Source: Pseudomonadota bacterium
GTDB lineage: Bacteria > Desulfobacterota > Desulfobacteria > Desulfobacterales > Desulfobacteraceae
Reading direction: 5' to 3'
Assembly (NCBI GenBank): GCA_018816605.1
Contig: JAHIVS010000330.1
Span: 1 to 16,723, forward strand
Length of the DNA stretch: 16,723 bases
Positions 1-8,862 of this stretch are shown here, one piece after another (positions within the stretch are counted from its first letter, which is position 1; each line of letters opens with the position of its first letter). A model generated the notes under the pieces. That model ran no database searches, had not been told where the DNA came from, and saw nothing but the letters and a program-made list of their open reading frames with translations. Made by a program: the position numbers and the translations under genes.

Positions 1-455
1 GCTTTGGAACCGGTGTAGCAGGGTTCATGAACACCTTTCCTGGCAATAACACCGGGAGCCACCAATTCCATGTTCATATAAATATCGGAATTAATGGGGC
101 CTTTTCCGTCAACCGGCTCGCCTGTGGTGGTCACAACACGACCCAGGAGGGCTTCGCCAACCGGAACAGAGGCTATACGATCGGTTCTTTTAACCACATC
201 CCCTTCTTTGATGACCTTGTCATCACCGAGGATGGCAATACCGACATTGTCGGATTCAAGGTTCAGCGCAAGACCCAAAATTCCGCCGGGGAACTCAACC
301 AGCTCCATTGCCTTAACTTTTTCCAGACCATATACACGGGCGATACCATCACCCGCAGAGAGGACAACACCAGTTTCGCTCAGATCAACTTCTGCGTCAA
401 AACCCTTGATCTGATCTTTTATTATTTGGCTTATTTCTTCTGCTTTAATTTCCAT
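1..455 (-). CDS. atpA: F1Fo ATP synthase subunit alpha, N-terminal part (runs off left edge)
   Basis: Translating the minus strand from the ATG at 455-453 gives about 151 residues with no stop before the window edge, starting [19 protein letters not shown]. This is the N-terminal beta-barrel crown and the start of the nucleotide-binding domain of the F1 alpha subunit. Family landmarks are [10 protein letters not shown] near residue 36, ELVEFPGG near 51, and [10 protein letters not shown] followed by [10 protein letters not shown] around 99-117. The Walker A loop lies beyond the edge and cannot be checked. Alpha alternates with beta in the catalytic hexamer and binds non-catalytic nucleotide. 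The start codon shares one base with the atpH stop (TAATG), and an AGGTGAGAG-like ribosome site lies inside the end of atpH, so translation is probably coupled. Identification is secure from the conserved sequence and from atpH and atpF directly upstream. Confidence 0.97.
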   Translation of the reverse strand, partial: MEIKAEEISQIIKDQIKGFDAEVDLSETGVVLSAGDGIARVYGLEKVKAMELVEFPGGILGLALNLESDNVGIAILGDDKVIKEGDVVKRTDRIASVPVGEALLGRVVTTTGEPVDGKGPINSDIYMNMELVAPGVIARKGVHEPCYTGSK

Positions 456-1006
456 TAGACACTCTCACCTTTTTTTAATGTTTCCCTCATATTAATCAGC
501 TGAGTTTTCACGCTGCCGTCAAGAACAAGATCACCGATTTTTGTTACCACACCGCCAATAAGGCTTGTATCCTGCTCAACATTCAGAACAATAGTTTTTC
601 CCGCCTTTTTAGACAAGGCTTCCCTGATTTTATCAATCGCTTCCGAGGAGAGCTCGGTTGCAGATATGACACTGGCCTTTACAACCCCATTGAGTTCATC
701 GGCAAGGTCTTTGTAATAGGAAGCAATCTCCCTTAAAAAACCGACTCTGCCCTTATCAAACAAGAGAACCATGAAGGATTTCATGATGGCAGAAAGGTCA
801 GTTGCCGCCAAAACAGCCTGAAGCACTTTTTTCCGGTCATTTTTGTTGTACAAAGGATTGGTCAGGGTTTTTTCAAATCCGTCCTGTGTGTCAAAGAGCC
901 CAACCATTGCACCAAGCTCTTCATTGTATTGTTCCGACTGACCGTCTTCCTGGCCGATGAGAAGCAATGCCTTGGCATAACGCCTTGAAACCGTTAAATT
1001 TTTCAT
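455..1006 (-). CDS. atpH: F1Fo ATP synthase subunit delta (OSCP)
   Basis: The 183-residue product matches the usual length of bacterial delta/OSCP, the peripheral-stalk protein that ties the b subunits to the top of F1. The N-terminus has the family pattern with RRYAKALL at residues 8-15. The C-terminus has the typical DTSLIGGVV segment followed by [13 protein letters not shown], which is the OSCP signature region. The ATG at 1006-1004 overlaps the atpF stop by one base (TAATG) and is preceded by an AAGGTGGTGG ribosome site. The stop overlaps the atpA start in the same way. The gene sits between atpF and atpA, the standard order in bacterial atp operons, and nothing in it looks damaged. Confidence 0.96.
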   Translation of the reverse strand: MKNLTVSRRYAKALLLIGQEDGQSEQYNEELGAMVGLFDTQDGFEKTLTNPLYNKNDRKKVLQAVLAATDLSAIMKSFMVLLFDKGRVGFLREIASYYKDLADELNGVVKASVISATELSSEAIDKIREALSKKAGKTIVLNVEQDTSLIGGVVTKIGDLVLDGSVKTQLINMRETLKKGESV

Positions 1007-1590
1007 TATGCCACCACCTTTTTCAAATATTGATCAACCAGATTATCCTGATCTTCAGATGAGATGGATTCCTTAATAACGGTCTCTGCCTGCTCCATTG
1101 CCCGTTCAACGATTTCCTGCATCAATTTCGCCTTGGCTGCTTTGAATTCCTGTTCGATAGTGCGTTTTGCCATATCTTCCAGTTTGGCTGCCTGGTCCTT
1201 TGCCTCTGCCAGAATTCTTTGTTTGGCTTCTTCACCCTGTTTAATATACTCTTCAACAATGAGCTTGGATTCCTGATCAAGATTTTTAAACTTGGCTTGA
1301 TATTCAGCCAGTTTTTTTTCTGCGGCCGCCCGTTGTTCCTCCAGGCCCTTCAACTCATCTGCAATCTCCTGTTTGCGGGAGGAAAAAAACTGGGCAACGG
1401 GTTTTTTAGCAATAAAAAACCCGGCTATGGCGAGGATGCCAAAGTTTAGTACTTTCCAGGTATCAACCCGAAGCCAGCTGTTGTGAACGCCGCCGCCATC
1501 GGAAGCCGCCCATGCAACAGCACCGAAACCGGTTACAACAAGCGTTACGAGTCCTGCAACTTTGAAGTGTCTTGGTTTAAAATTTCCCAT
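1006..1590 (-). CDS. atpF: F1Fo ATP synthase subunit b, with signal-like N-terminus
   Basis: This 194-residue protein is a peripheral stalk b subunit. A hydrophobic stretch at about residues 11-28 ends in AVAWAAS, which looks like a cleavable signal sequence. It is followed by a short periplasmic-type segment and a second membrane span at about 46-62 (VLNFGILAIAGFFIA). The rest, from about 70 to 190, is a long charged coiled coil rich in Glu, Lys and Ala, as expected for the stator helix that reaches up to F1 and binds delta. Classical E. coli b has a single span, so the extra hydrophobic N-terminus is a real difference; from memory it is seen in other deltaproteobacterial b subunits. Start and stop both use TAATG overlaps with the neighbouring genes. 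It probably forms a heterodimer with the product of the upstream b' gene. Confidence 0.93.
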   Translation of the reverse strand: MGNFKPRHFKVAGLVTLVVTGFGAVAWAASDGGGVHNSWLRVDTWKVLNFGILAIAGFFIAKKPVAQFFSSRKQEIADELKGLEEQRAAAEKKLAEYQAKFKNLDQESKLIVEEYIKQGEEAKQRILAEAKDQAAKLEDMAKRTIEQEFKAAKAKLMQEIVERAMEQAETVIKESISSEDQDNLVDQYLKKVVA

Positions 1591-2021
1591 TAGCAGGCCC
1601 TCCCTAAAATCTTTTCGCCGATGGCTTTGGCATAGACCGCAACCTCGCTCTCAAGGACTTTCCGGGCCTGCTCAGTTTCAGAAGCCACCTGCTCTTTTAT
1701 CTGAGCAAGATTTGCCTGAGCTTTCTTGTTAATCTGGTCGATTATTTCCTTTTCTTCTTTTGATGCCGCTTCGACAAAGACCTCTTTTTCCTTCAGGCCT
1801 TTGGATCTGGCTTCTCTCAAACCGTTCTTGTAGGAATCCTTTTGAGACTCAAGATCAGCAGACGCGCGTTCAACGCCTAATTCAAGGCCGTCGACCTTTG
1901 CTTTTCTTTCCAAAAGAACATTACGGATCGGTTTGTACAGAACCAGATTGAGCACAAAAAGCAGAACAAGGAAATTGATCATCTGATATACCAATGATAT
2001 ATCAGGAATCACTGTTATCAT
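1590..2021 (-). CDS. atpF': F1Fo ATP synthase subunit b' (second b-type stalk subunit)
   Basis: The 143-residue product has a single membrane span near residues 8-28 (about YQMINFLVLLFVLNLVLYKP), then a charged helical stalk to the C-terminus. This is the layout of the shorter b' subunit (also called AtpX, or AtpG in cyanobacteria), which pairs with b in organisms whose stator is a heterodimer. It is the first gene of the atp block here. The ATG at 2021-2019 has a strong GGAGGG ribosome site about seven bases upstream. A promoter candidate and a leader hairpin lie further upstream. The stop overlaps the atpF start by one base. No gene for subunit a or c lies in front of it, so the Fo a/c genes must be elsewhere in the genome. 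Confidence 0.92.
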   Translation of the reverse strand: MITVIPDISLVYQMINFLVLLFVLNLVLYKPIRNVLLERKAKVDGLELGVERASADLESQKDSYKNGLREARSKGLKEKEVFVEAASKEEKEIIDQINKKAQANLAQIKEQVASETEQARKVLESEVAVYAKAIGEKILGRAC

Positions 2022-2075
2022 AAAATTCCCTCCGCCAGTTAATAATTATAAAAAATCAACTACTTATATCCTATT

Positions 2076-2099
2076 GACTGTTTCTTTACGAGAACAGTC
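2076..2099 (-). other. Hairpin in the atp operon leader
   Basis: On the minus strand GACTGTT and AACAGTC form a perfect seven-pair stem around a ten-base loop; allowing one bulged base adds a CT/AG pair. It lies downstream of the proposed atp promoter and about 55 bases before the atpF' start, so it would be in the 5' leader of the mRNA. No U-run follows on either strand, so it is not an intrinsic terminator. It could protect the transcript or modulate translation; its function is unknown. Confidence 0.45.
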
Positions 2100-2122
2100 T
2101 AAATTCCACTGAAATCGAGACT

Positions 2123-2151
2123 TGAGTACCATCCGGGCACGCATTTGTCAA
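2123..2151 (-). promoter_or_regulatory. Probable sigma70-type promoter of the atp operon
   Basis: Reading the minus strand, a perfect TTGACA -35 box (2151-2146) is followed by 17 bases and the hexamer TACTCA (2128-2123). The -35 box and spacing are ideal but the -10 matches the TATAAT consensus poorly. It lies in the 187-base gap between the rodA stop and the atpF' start and would give a leader of about 95 bases. No clear terminator separates it from rodA, so read-through from the rod-shape cluster is also possible. Confidence 0.5.
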
Positions 2152-2208
2152 CATTGAAAAATAAAATATTTGCCCCCTGTATCCCGTATTTTTCCAGCAA
2201 ATTATACT

Positions 2209-3318
2209 TCAATTGGTTGTAAATTTTCGCATGCTGATATTCAGGAGTATCCCAAACCCGACCATATTGGTAACCACCGAGGATCCCCCATAGGAAACAA
2301 GGGGCAGAGGCACTCCCACCACCGGCATCAACCCCATGACCATGCCGATATTGATAAAAATCTGCCAGAAAATCATGGCCGTGATGCCAAAAGCCAAAAT
2401 GGATCCAAACATATTCCGGCAGGAATAGGCGATATTCAGCCCCCAGAGCAAAAGGATAAAATAGAGAATCAGGAGCAAACTACAGCCGACCAATCCCCAT
2501 TCCTCGGCCAGTACCGAAAGAATAAAATCCGTGTGTTGCTCGGGCAAAAAAGACAATGCATTCTGGGTTCCCTTTAAGAAACCCTTGCCGGTCAGCATAC
2601 CGGATCCTATGGCAATTTTGGACTGGATAATATGGTATCCCGCCCCCAAAGGATCCCTGTCCGGATCCAAAAAGGTTAAAATCCTATCCTTCTGATATGC
2701 CTTGAGCCCGACAAACCAGACCAAGGGAACAATGGAAAGGCCAAGGGCTGTCAGCGTAAAAAAAACTTTTTTTTCAACTTTTACAAAAACCGTAATGGAT
2801 CCGGCAATCAGCAACAATAACAGTCCTGTCCCAAGATCCGGCTGGTTGACAATCAAACCAAAGGGAATAAGACATAAAATGGCGGGCTTGATGAGATTTC
2901 TAAACCCGAGACCCTCCTGGCATGCAGAGGTTGAATAAACAGATGCAAGACTTATGACCAGGGCAATTTTCATCAATTCTGAGGGCTGGATGCGGACAAA
3001 GCCAATGACCAGCCAGCGCCGGGCGCCACCGCCCACTTGCCCAAACAGATAAATTGCGACCAGGAACCCAACGCAAATGGCATAGATGAGCAGATTCAAT
3101 TTATCCAGTTCCCTGAAATCAATCACCAGAGCGGACATCATGATGATAAAGCCTGCTCCCATCCACATTCCCTGTTTCTTGAACAGATAGTGAAGGCCTT
3201 GGCCATCATAGCCGGCACTCACCGCAGAATACAAAATCACGAGACCGGCTGAGCAAATCAACAGGATGACAATCAGGAATCCCCAGTCAAAATTTTCAAT
3301 CAGCCGTCTGTCAAACAT
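2209..3318 (-). CDS. rodA: RodA, SEDS-family peptidoglycan glycosyltransferase
   Basis: The 369-residue polytopic membrane protein (about ten hydrophobic spans) is almost the length of E. coli RodA. RodA polymerises lipid II into glycan strands and works with PBP2 in the elongation machine. Family signatures are present: QPSELMKIAL at 111-120, NQPDLGTGLLLL near 158-169, FLPEQHTDF at 257-265, and GLMPVVGVPLPLVSYGGSS near 329-347. D264 in the HTDF motif sits in the region where the essential SEDS aspartate lies. Start is ATG at 3318 with TGGAG about seven bases upstream. It follows the PBP2 gene by 28 bases. RodA, rather than FtsW, is supported by the mre/PBP2 neighbours. It is the last gene of the mre cluster and ends with TGA. 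Confidence 0.96.
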   Translation of the reverse strand: MFDRRLIENFDWGFLIVILLICSAGLVILYSAVSAGYDGQGLHYLFKKQGMWMGAGFIIMMSALVIDFRELDKLNLLIYAICVGFLVAIYLFGQVGGGARRWLVIGFVRIQPSELMKIALVISLASVYSTSACQEGLGFRNLIKPAILCLIPFGLIVNQPDLGTGLLLLLIAGSITVFVKVEKKVFFTLTALGLSIVPLVWFVGLKAYQKDRILTFLDPDRDPLGAGYHIIQSKIAIGSGMLTGKGFLKGTQNALSFLPEQHTDFILSVLAEEWGLVGCSLLLILYFILLLWGLNIAYSCRNMFGSILAFGITAMIFWQIFINIGMVMGLMPVVGVPLPLVSYGGSSVVTNMVGFGILLNISMRKFTTN

Positions 3319-3346
3319 GATATACTCCAGTGCTTATCTAGGGGGG

Positions 3347-5209
3347 TTACTGTGTTTCTATGGACGTCCCCAAAGCGGGTTCCATGGGGGGGTCCAATTT
3401 AAGATATTTTTGTATCAAGGCGCTTGCAATGGGCGCGGCAGTGCTTGAGCCATGTTCTCCATGCTCTATGATGACGGATATGGCAATTGTCGGTGCCTCT
3501 GCCGGGGCATAACAGACAAACCAGGCATGATCCCTCAAGGTTCTGATCAGTTTTTCATTGTCAAATTTTTCCCCGGCCTTTCTGCTGAACACCTGGGCAG
3601 TCCCGGTTTTCCCGGCAATATTGACCCCTTTAACCTGAATTCGCCTGGCAGTCCCCCTCTCTCCATGGACCACCTTTAAAAGTCCTTTCTGAAGCAACTC
3701 CAGGGTTTCCTTGCTGGCCGGCAGGCCCCCGGTAATTTCAGGTTCAATCGACTTTACAACATTTCCGTTGCTCTCCGCGATTGACGTTACAATCCTGGGT
3801 CGGTAAAGGGTTCCGCCGTTTCCAACGGCAGCAATAAAAACGGCCATCTGAAGAGGGGTCACCAGGTTAAACCCCTGACCAATGCTGATGGAAAGGGTTT
3901 CACCTGCCTGCCAGGCTTCCTTGTAGCGCTTTTTTTTCCAGGATGAGGTTGGAATCAACCCCCTTTTTTCATGGTCAAGCTTGATTTGAGTGGATCGGCC
4001 GAAACCGCTGCCCATCGCATACTGGGCCAAAGCGTCCACTCCCGTTTTTTCTCCTGCCTGATAAAAAAAAACATCGCAGGACTGGGCAATGGCATCCACA
4101 ACATTGATTTCGCCATGTCCGTGTTTGTTCCAGCATTGATACCGCCGCTTTCCAAAGGTATAATATCCCGGGCAGAAAGAAGTGGTAAACCTGTCAATCG
4201 TCTTTTCCTCCAAAGCGGCAAGGGCCGTCAGAATCTTATAGGTGGACGCCGGGGGATACTCGGCCTGAATTGCCTTGTTTGTCATGGGGTTTCCCGGGTC
4301 CGCCATCAACGCCTTCCATTTCTTGTTGCTGATACCGCCGATGAAATCATTCTGATCAAAGCTGGGTGTGCTGGCCATTACCAGGACATCCCCGTTGGAT
4401 GGATCAATGGCCACGACAGCGCCATCATTTCCAATCAGCAGCTGTTCTGCTGCCTTTTGCAGTTCAAGATCAAGGGCCAGGTGCAAATCGTTGCCGGATA
4501 GCGGTTCCACGGTTTTCAGCACCTTTATGACCCGTCCGTTTACATCCACCTCGACCTGGCGCCCCCCCCTCTTCCCCTGTAAAAAAGGTTCGAAACTTTT
4601 TTCAATCCCATACCGCCCGATGGAATCCCCTGACCTCACGTTGGGGTAACGGTCGCTTTCAAGTTCATTGCGATTGATCTGCCCCAAATATCCCAAAAGG
4701 TGGGCAGCTGTTTTTTCATGGATATAATGGCGGGTGGGTTCAATATCAATATGGATTCCCGGCAGATCAAACTTATGGGCTTCGACAACGGCCAGCTGGT
4801 CCCTTGAAATATCCCGTTTCAAGGTCACCGGTTTATAGAATGCTGCATCGCCCTCCTTTTTTATGCTCTCCATAAGCTCTTGCTTGGAAACATCAATTAA
4901 GGCTGCCAGCCTTTCAACCGTCTCTTCCACGGGATGGGCATCTTCCAATACAATGTTCAGATCAAAGGCCGGACGATTGTCCACAAGAAGCGCATGATTC
5001 CGGTCATAGATCACTCCCCGTGAAGATTTGATACTTTTGAGCCGAACACAATTGGTTTCAGAAAGACGCCGATATTCTTCTCCCTTAATCAGTTGAAGAT
5101 AGACCAGCCTCAGCAGCAACAGGGCAAATACCATGACAATACAAATACTTGCAAGCATTATCCGCTGTTTTATCCATTCCCGGTCTGGATTTTTATTCAA
5201 CCCGCTCAC
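3347..5209 (-). CDS. mrdA: Penicillin-binding protein 2, elongasome transpeptidase
   Basis: This is a class B PBP that cross-links the glycan made by RodA. From the upstream TTG at 5233 it would be 628 residues. I prefer the GTG at 5209-5207 (620 residues) because AGGGG lies five bases before it and it starts one base after the mreD stop. Numbering from the TTG: one N-terminal membrane span at about 24-45, the PBP dimerisation/pedestal region to about 250, then the transpeptidase domain. The catalytic motifs are intact: SxxK as PPASTYK with S330 and K333, SxD as SCD at 385-387, and KTG at 542-544 within AGKTGTAQV. Residues 168-230 hold the DIEPTRHY and GRYGIEKSFE motifs typical of PBP2. It lies between mreD and rodA as in many Gram-negative mre clusters. 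The GTG versus TTG start is the only uncertainty. Confidence 0.95.
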   Translation of the reverse strand: MSGLNKNPDREWIKQRIMLASICIVMVFALLLLRLVYLQLIKGEEYRRLSETNCVRLKSIKSSRGVIYDRNHALLVDNRPAFDLNIVLEDAHPVEETVERLAALIDVSKQELMESIKKEGDAAFYKPVTLKRDISRDQLAVVEAHKFDLPGIHIDIEPTRHYIHEKTAAHLLGYLGQINRNELESDRYPNVRSGDSIGRYGIEKSFEPFLQGKRGGRQVEVDVNGRVIKVLKTVEPLSGNDLHLALDLELQKAAEQLLIGNDGAVVAIDPSNGDVLVMASTPSFDQNDFIGGISNKKWKALMADPGNPMTNKAIQAEYPPASTYKILTALAALEEKTIDRFTTSFCPGYYTFGKRRYQCWNKHGHGEINVVDAIAQSCDVFFYQAGEKTGVDALAQYAMGSGFGRSTQIKLDHEKRGLIPTSSWKKKRYKEAWQAGETLSISIGQGFNLVTPLQMAVFIAAVGNGGTLYRPRIVTSIAESNGNVVKSIEPEITGGLPASKETLELLQKGLLKVVHGERGTARRIQVKGVNIAGKTGTAQVFSRKAGEKFDNEKLIRTLRDHAWFVCYAPAEAPTIAISVIIEHGEHGSSTAAPIASALIQKYLKLDPPMEPALGTSIETQ

Positions 5210-5210
5210 A

Positions 5211-5744
5211 TCATCCCCTGTACCTTTGGGCAAATTGCCGTTTCACCCTCTTTGCCAGATAGACCCAATGGTGGTTCATCAAATTGATACCCCAGACTCC
5301 GGTCGGGATAAGGAGACTTGCCCAGAAAAGCTGCCAGACCATCAAAGTGAAATCCATCTGCAAGACGGCATCCTTTCCCTGTTGAATGAACACGGAAAAC
5401 AGAATCAGCGCCTGCTGGATGAGGACCGATACCACACTGATTATCAAAATAAAAACCCCGCTCCTGTGAAAGACAAATTGTTTAAACAGCTGTACGATCA
5501 GGTAAATCCACAAATACGAAAAGATGTGATGAAAAAATGCCACCCCGGAAATACTGTCCATGACAGCACCAATCCCCACAATGGTTAAAATCGCTGCGTA
5601 ATGGGAATAGGCAAGACTTAAAAAAAGAATACTCACGATCAGCAGGTCAAAACTCTGGGGAAACCATGGGAAGAAAGGAAGGACAACCGATTGAAAAATA
5701 ATCAGAAAAAGGGTGAAAACAGCCAGGAAAAAAAAATTCATCAT
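5211..5744 (-). CDS. mreD: MreD, rod-shape-determining membrane protein
   Basis: A small (177 residues), very hydrophobic protein with five or six predicted membrane spans, beginning MMNFFFLAVFTLFLIIFQSV. The pattern GIGAVMDSISGVAFFHH near 57-73 matches the MreD region with its conserved Asp and Gly. MreD is an integral membrane partner of MreC and the elongation complex. It starts 18 bases after the mreC stop; no good ribosome site is visible in front of the ATG, so translation may depend on coupling to mreC. Its end abuts the likely mrdA start. Sequence conservation in MreD is low, so position between mreC and mrdA carries much of the assignment. Confidence 0.9.
   Translation of the reverse strand: MMNFFFLAVFTLFLIIFQSVVLPFFPWFPQSFDLLIVSILFLSLAYSHYAAILTIVGIGAVMDSISGVAFFHHIFSYLWIYLIVQLFKQFVFHRSGVFILIISVVSVLIQQALILFSVFIQQGKDAVLQMDFTLMVWQLFWASLLIPTGVWGINLMNHHWVYLAKRVKRQFAQRYRG
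5215..5219 (-). promoter_or_regulatory. Ribosome binding site that favours the GTG start of mrdA
   Basis: AGGGG on the minus strand lies five bases before GTG at 5209, inside the last codons of mreD. The in-frame TTG at 5233 has only a GAGGG about twelve bases away. This supports a start immediately after the mreD stop (TGA at 5213-5211) and translational coupling of the two genes. Confidence 0.5.
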
Positions 5745-5762
5745 GCAAAAAGTCTTAAAAAA

Positions 5763-6575
5763 TTATTTGACATTTTTAAACACAAGCACGTCTTCTAATT
5801 TATCAAAATCAACACTTGTCTCTATGGTAATATCCTGAAACAATTGTGACTGGGTTTTTTCAACATCCAGAATCCTGCCGATCTTCAGTCCCTTTGGAAA
5901 TACCTGGTCAAGGCCGGAGGAAACGATCATTTCTCCTGCCTTTATTTCATCTTTTCTCAAGGCATACACAAAGGTACATTTTTCTTCATTGTTTCCCTTG
6001 ACCATTCCCCGAACCCGGGAATTTTGCACCAGGGCATCCACTGACGAGTTCCGATCCGTTATCAGCAACACCCGGGAATAATTTTCAGAAACTTTGATGA
6101 TCTGGCCGACAATGCCCTCGGACACAAGGACTGGGTATCCTTTAACCAGACCGTCGGATTCCCCCTTGTCGATCATAATGGTTTTGAACCAGGGGGATGG
6201 ATCCCTTGCAATCACCTGGGCTGCCACATAGGTATTGGGTGCGGCGCTTGTAAAGTTCACAAATTTTTTTAGTCGAAAATTCTCCTGCTCCAATTCCTCA
6301 TACCGGTTTTTTATTTCCATTGCCTGGGACAGACGCTGCTTGAGTTCAGCATTTTCCTTAACCGCAAGAACCGTCATAAAATAGGTTCGCCAGATCGATT
6401 CCGTAAACCCGATAGCCCGGGTCATCAAAAGCTGGAAGGGTGCGGTCAGGGATATGGCGATCCTCTCAAGACCGCTTACCGGCAGAGATTGCCGACTGGT
6501 CATGGTAATCATGGTAAAGTTGACCACAATAAATAATGCCACGCCCAGAAAAATTAAGGTTCTCCTCGAAAACAT
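5763..6575 (-). CDS. mreC: MreC, periplasmic rod-shape scaffold
   Basis: The 270-residue product has the MreC architecture: a short cytoplasmic start, one membrane anchor at about residues 7-26, a coiled coil from about 70 to 106 (KENAELKQRLSQAMEIK onward), and then the beta-barrel domain. Within that domain IARDPSPWFKTIMIDKGES, GYPVLVSEGIVGQII and LLITDRNSSVDALV are characteristic. MreC bridges the MreB filaments to PBP2 and activates PBP2-RodA synthesis in the periplasm. Its ATG lies four bases after the mreB stop (TGA at 6582-6580), so the two are probably translated in a coupled manner; the ribosome site is weak. Confidence 0.96.
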   Translation of the reverse strand: MFSRRTLIFLGVALFIVVNFTMITMTSRQSLPVSGLERIAISLTAPFQLLMTRAIGFTESIWRTYFMTVLAVKENAELKQRLSQAMEIKNRYEELEQENFRLKKFVNFTSAAPNTYVAAQVIARDPSPWFKTIMIDKGESDGLVKGYPVLVSEGIVGQIIKVSENYSRVLLITDRNSSVDALVQNSRVRGMVKGNNEEKCTFVYALRKDEIKAGEMIVSSGLDQVFPKGLKIGRILDVEKTQSQLFQDITIETSVDFDKLEDVLVFKNVK

Positions 6576-6579
6576 TCGA

Positions 6580-7632
<1,053 letters not shown>

Positions 7633-7660
7633 TCATTTTAAAAAAAAATATTTTTTAACC

Positions 7661-7687
7661 GTTAACATACAAAAGTTGCATATTAAC
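7661..7687 (-). promoter_or_regulatory. AT-rich upstream region of mreB with an inverted repeat
   Basis: GTTAACAT (7661-7668) and ATATTAAC (7680-7687) form an inverted repeat with one mismatch and an 11-base spacer, about 35-60 bases before the mreB start. Loose sigma70-like boxes exist around it on the minus strand (for example TTGTTA with TATATC 18 bases on), but none is convincing. It could be an operator or part of the mreB promoter. The base composition is so AT-rich that chance is a fair alternative. Confidence 0.3.
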
Positions 7688-7737
7688 ACAATTTTTATAG
7701 ATATAATATTAAAAGGTACCTGCTAACAAAAATGGCT

Positions 7738-7759
7738 GATTTTTACAAGACTAAAAATC
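7738..7759 (-). terminator. Possible weak terminator after the serine hydrolase gene
   Basis: GATTTTTA and TAAAAATC form a perfect eight-base inverted repeat with a six-base loop, 17 bases after the serine hydrolase stop. On the minus strand it is followed five bases later by a run of five T. The stem has little GC, so it would be a weak terminator at best. It lies where transcription from the upstream genes should end before the mreB promoter. Confidence 0.35.
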
Positions 7760-7776
7760 TGACCTCTCTAATTTGG

Positions 7777-8862
7777 TCACCCCAAAATTTTACAAACAAG
7801 GTCATGGAGCTCTGGTCTAAATGCTTTTATTTTCTGATTGGACCGGGATGGATGAACCCGATTGGTCAACAGAATCACGATCAAGCCTGATTTTGGATCC
7901 AGCCAAAAAGAGGTGCCGGTAAATCCCAGATGCCCCACGGAGGCCGGTGAAAAAAAATGGCCGGCAGATGAATTAATTTTGGAGGGGGTGTCGAATCCGG
8001 CCACCATATCCCGGCCCTGTTCTTTTTGGACAAGGCAAACCATGATATCCGGGTCCAAAAGCCTGGTGGGTCTGCGGCACAGGGCATTGAGGATCTCACA
8101 ACAGAGCCTGTGAACGGAAGCCGCATCCCCGAAAAGACCGGCATGTCCCTCTATTCCCCCGGCAGCCCATGCATTCTCGTCCTCCACCTCGCCGGTCAGG
8201 GTTTTCCTGCGCCAGGGGCAGTCCTGGGTTGACACCAGCCGCTCTTTTCCCATTGGTGCCTTGTCCAGATCAATGAAAAACAGATTCCGGATATCCAGGG
8301 GGGCATACAAATGATCCAGAACAAACCGGTCCAGCCTTTGCCCTGAAAGGATCTCAATCACCCAGGACAAAAGCATATATCCCAGATCACTATAGACCTG
8401 GCGATCTCCCGGTTCTGCCACCAGGGGTTCTGCCACAATCAGGTTGCGCAACAGATCCCGGGGCCTTTTGGTTTCCTTGACCATGGAAAAGAAAAAATCT
8501 CTGTGGGCCGGAAGCCCTGAAGTATGGCGCAAAAGCATATCAATGGAGATGATTGCCTTGGGGGTGTGGGAAACCGGAGGAATCACATCCCCTATCCGGG
8601 TTCCAGGGGACACACGCCCGGTCTGTATCAAGCAGGCCATAGAAAGGGCGGTTGCCAGTGGCTTGGTCAGGGATGCCAGATCAAATATGGCATCCGTTTG
8701 CATTCTTTGCTGATGTGTCAGGTTTGCCATGCCGTAGGCCTCATGGAAAAGGATATCCCCTCCCCTTGCGCACAACAGGACGGCTCCGGGAAATACCGAT
8801 TCTGTAACACCTTGCGTCATCATCCTGGAAATGGCCGGGTATTTCACGCAATCGCCTGCCAT
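7777..8862 (-). CDS. Serine hydrolase of the beta-lactamase / PBP-like fold
   Basis: A 361-residue beta-lactamase-family (class C / PF00144-like) enzyme. The nucleophile motif is SLTK (S64, K67), the second motif is YSD (157-159) followed by LGYMLLSWVIE, and HLGFTGTSFW (311-320) supplies the KTG-equivalent. LLRHTSGLPAHRDFF at 111-125 is also typical of the family. No signal peptide or membrane span is visible, so it is probably cytoplasmic. It overlaps the LD-carboxypeptidase gene by 19 bases, which suggests a shared role in handling murein peptides, though esterase or amidase activity on another substrate cannot be excluded. ATG at 8862 was taken as the start; a GTG at 8847 that overlaps the upstream TGA is an alternative, and neither has a strong ribosome site. 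True beta-lactamase activity is not implied. Confidence 0.85.
   Translation of the reverse strand: MAGDCVKYPAISRMMTQGVTESVFPGAVLLCARGGDILFHEAYGMANLTHQQRMQTDAIFDLASLTKPLATALSMACLIQTGRVSPGTRIGDVIPPVSHTPKAIISIDMLLRHTSGLPAHRDFFFSMVKETKRPRDLLRNLIVAEPLVAEPGDRQVYSDLGYMLLSWVIEILSGQRLDRFVLDHLYAPLDIRNLFFIDLDKAPMGKERLVSTQDCPWRRKTLTGEVEDENAWAAGGIEGHAGLFGDAASVHRLCCEILNALCRRPTRLLDPDIMVCLVQKEQGRDMVAGFDTPSKINSSAGHFFSPASVGHLGFTGTSFWLDPKSGLIVILLTNRVHPSRSNQKIKAFRPELHDLVCKILG

Noticed and set aside
27..458. Open plus-strand frames over the atpA end
   Set aside because: They are antisense to a well-conserved atpA frame and their translations show no recognisable family; no promoter or ribosome site supports them.
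7777..8862. Antibiotic-resistance beta-lactamase
   Set aside because: The fold motifs fit, but there is no signal peptide and the gene is coupled to an LD-carboxypeptidase, so a murein-peptide or esterase-like role is more plausible.
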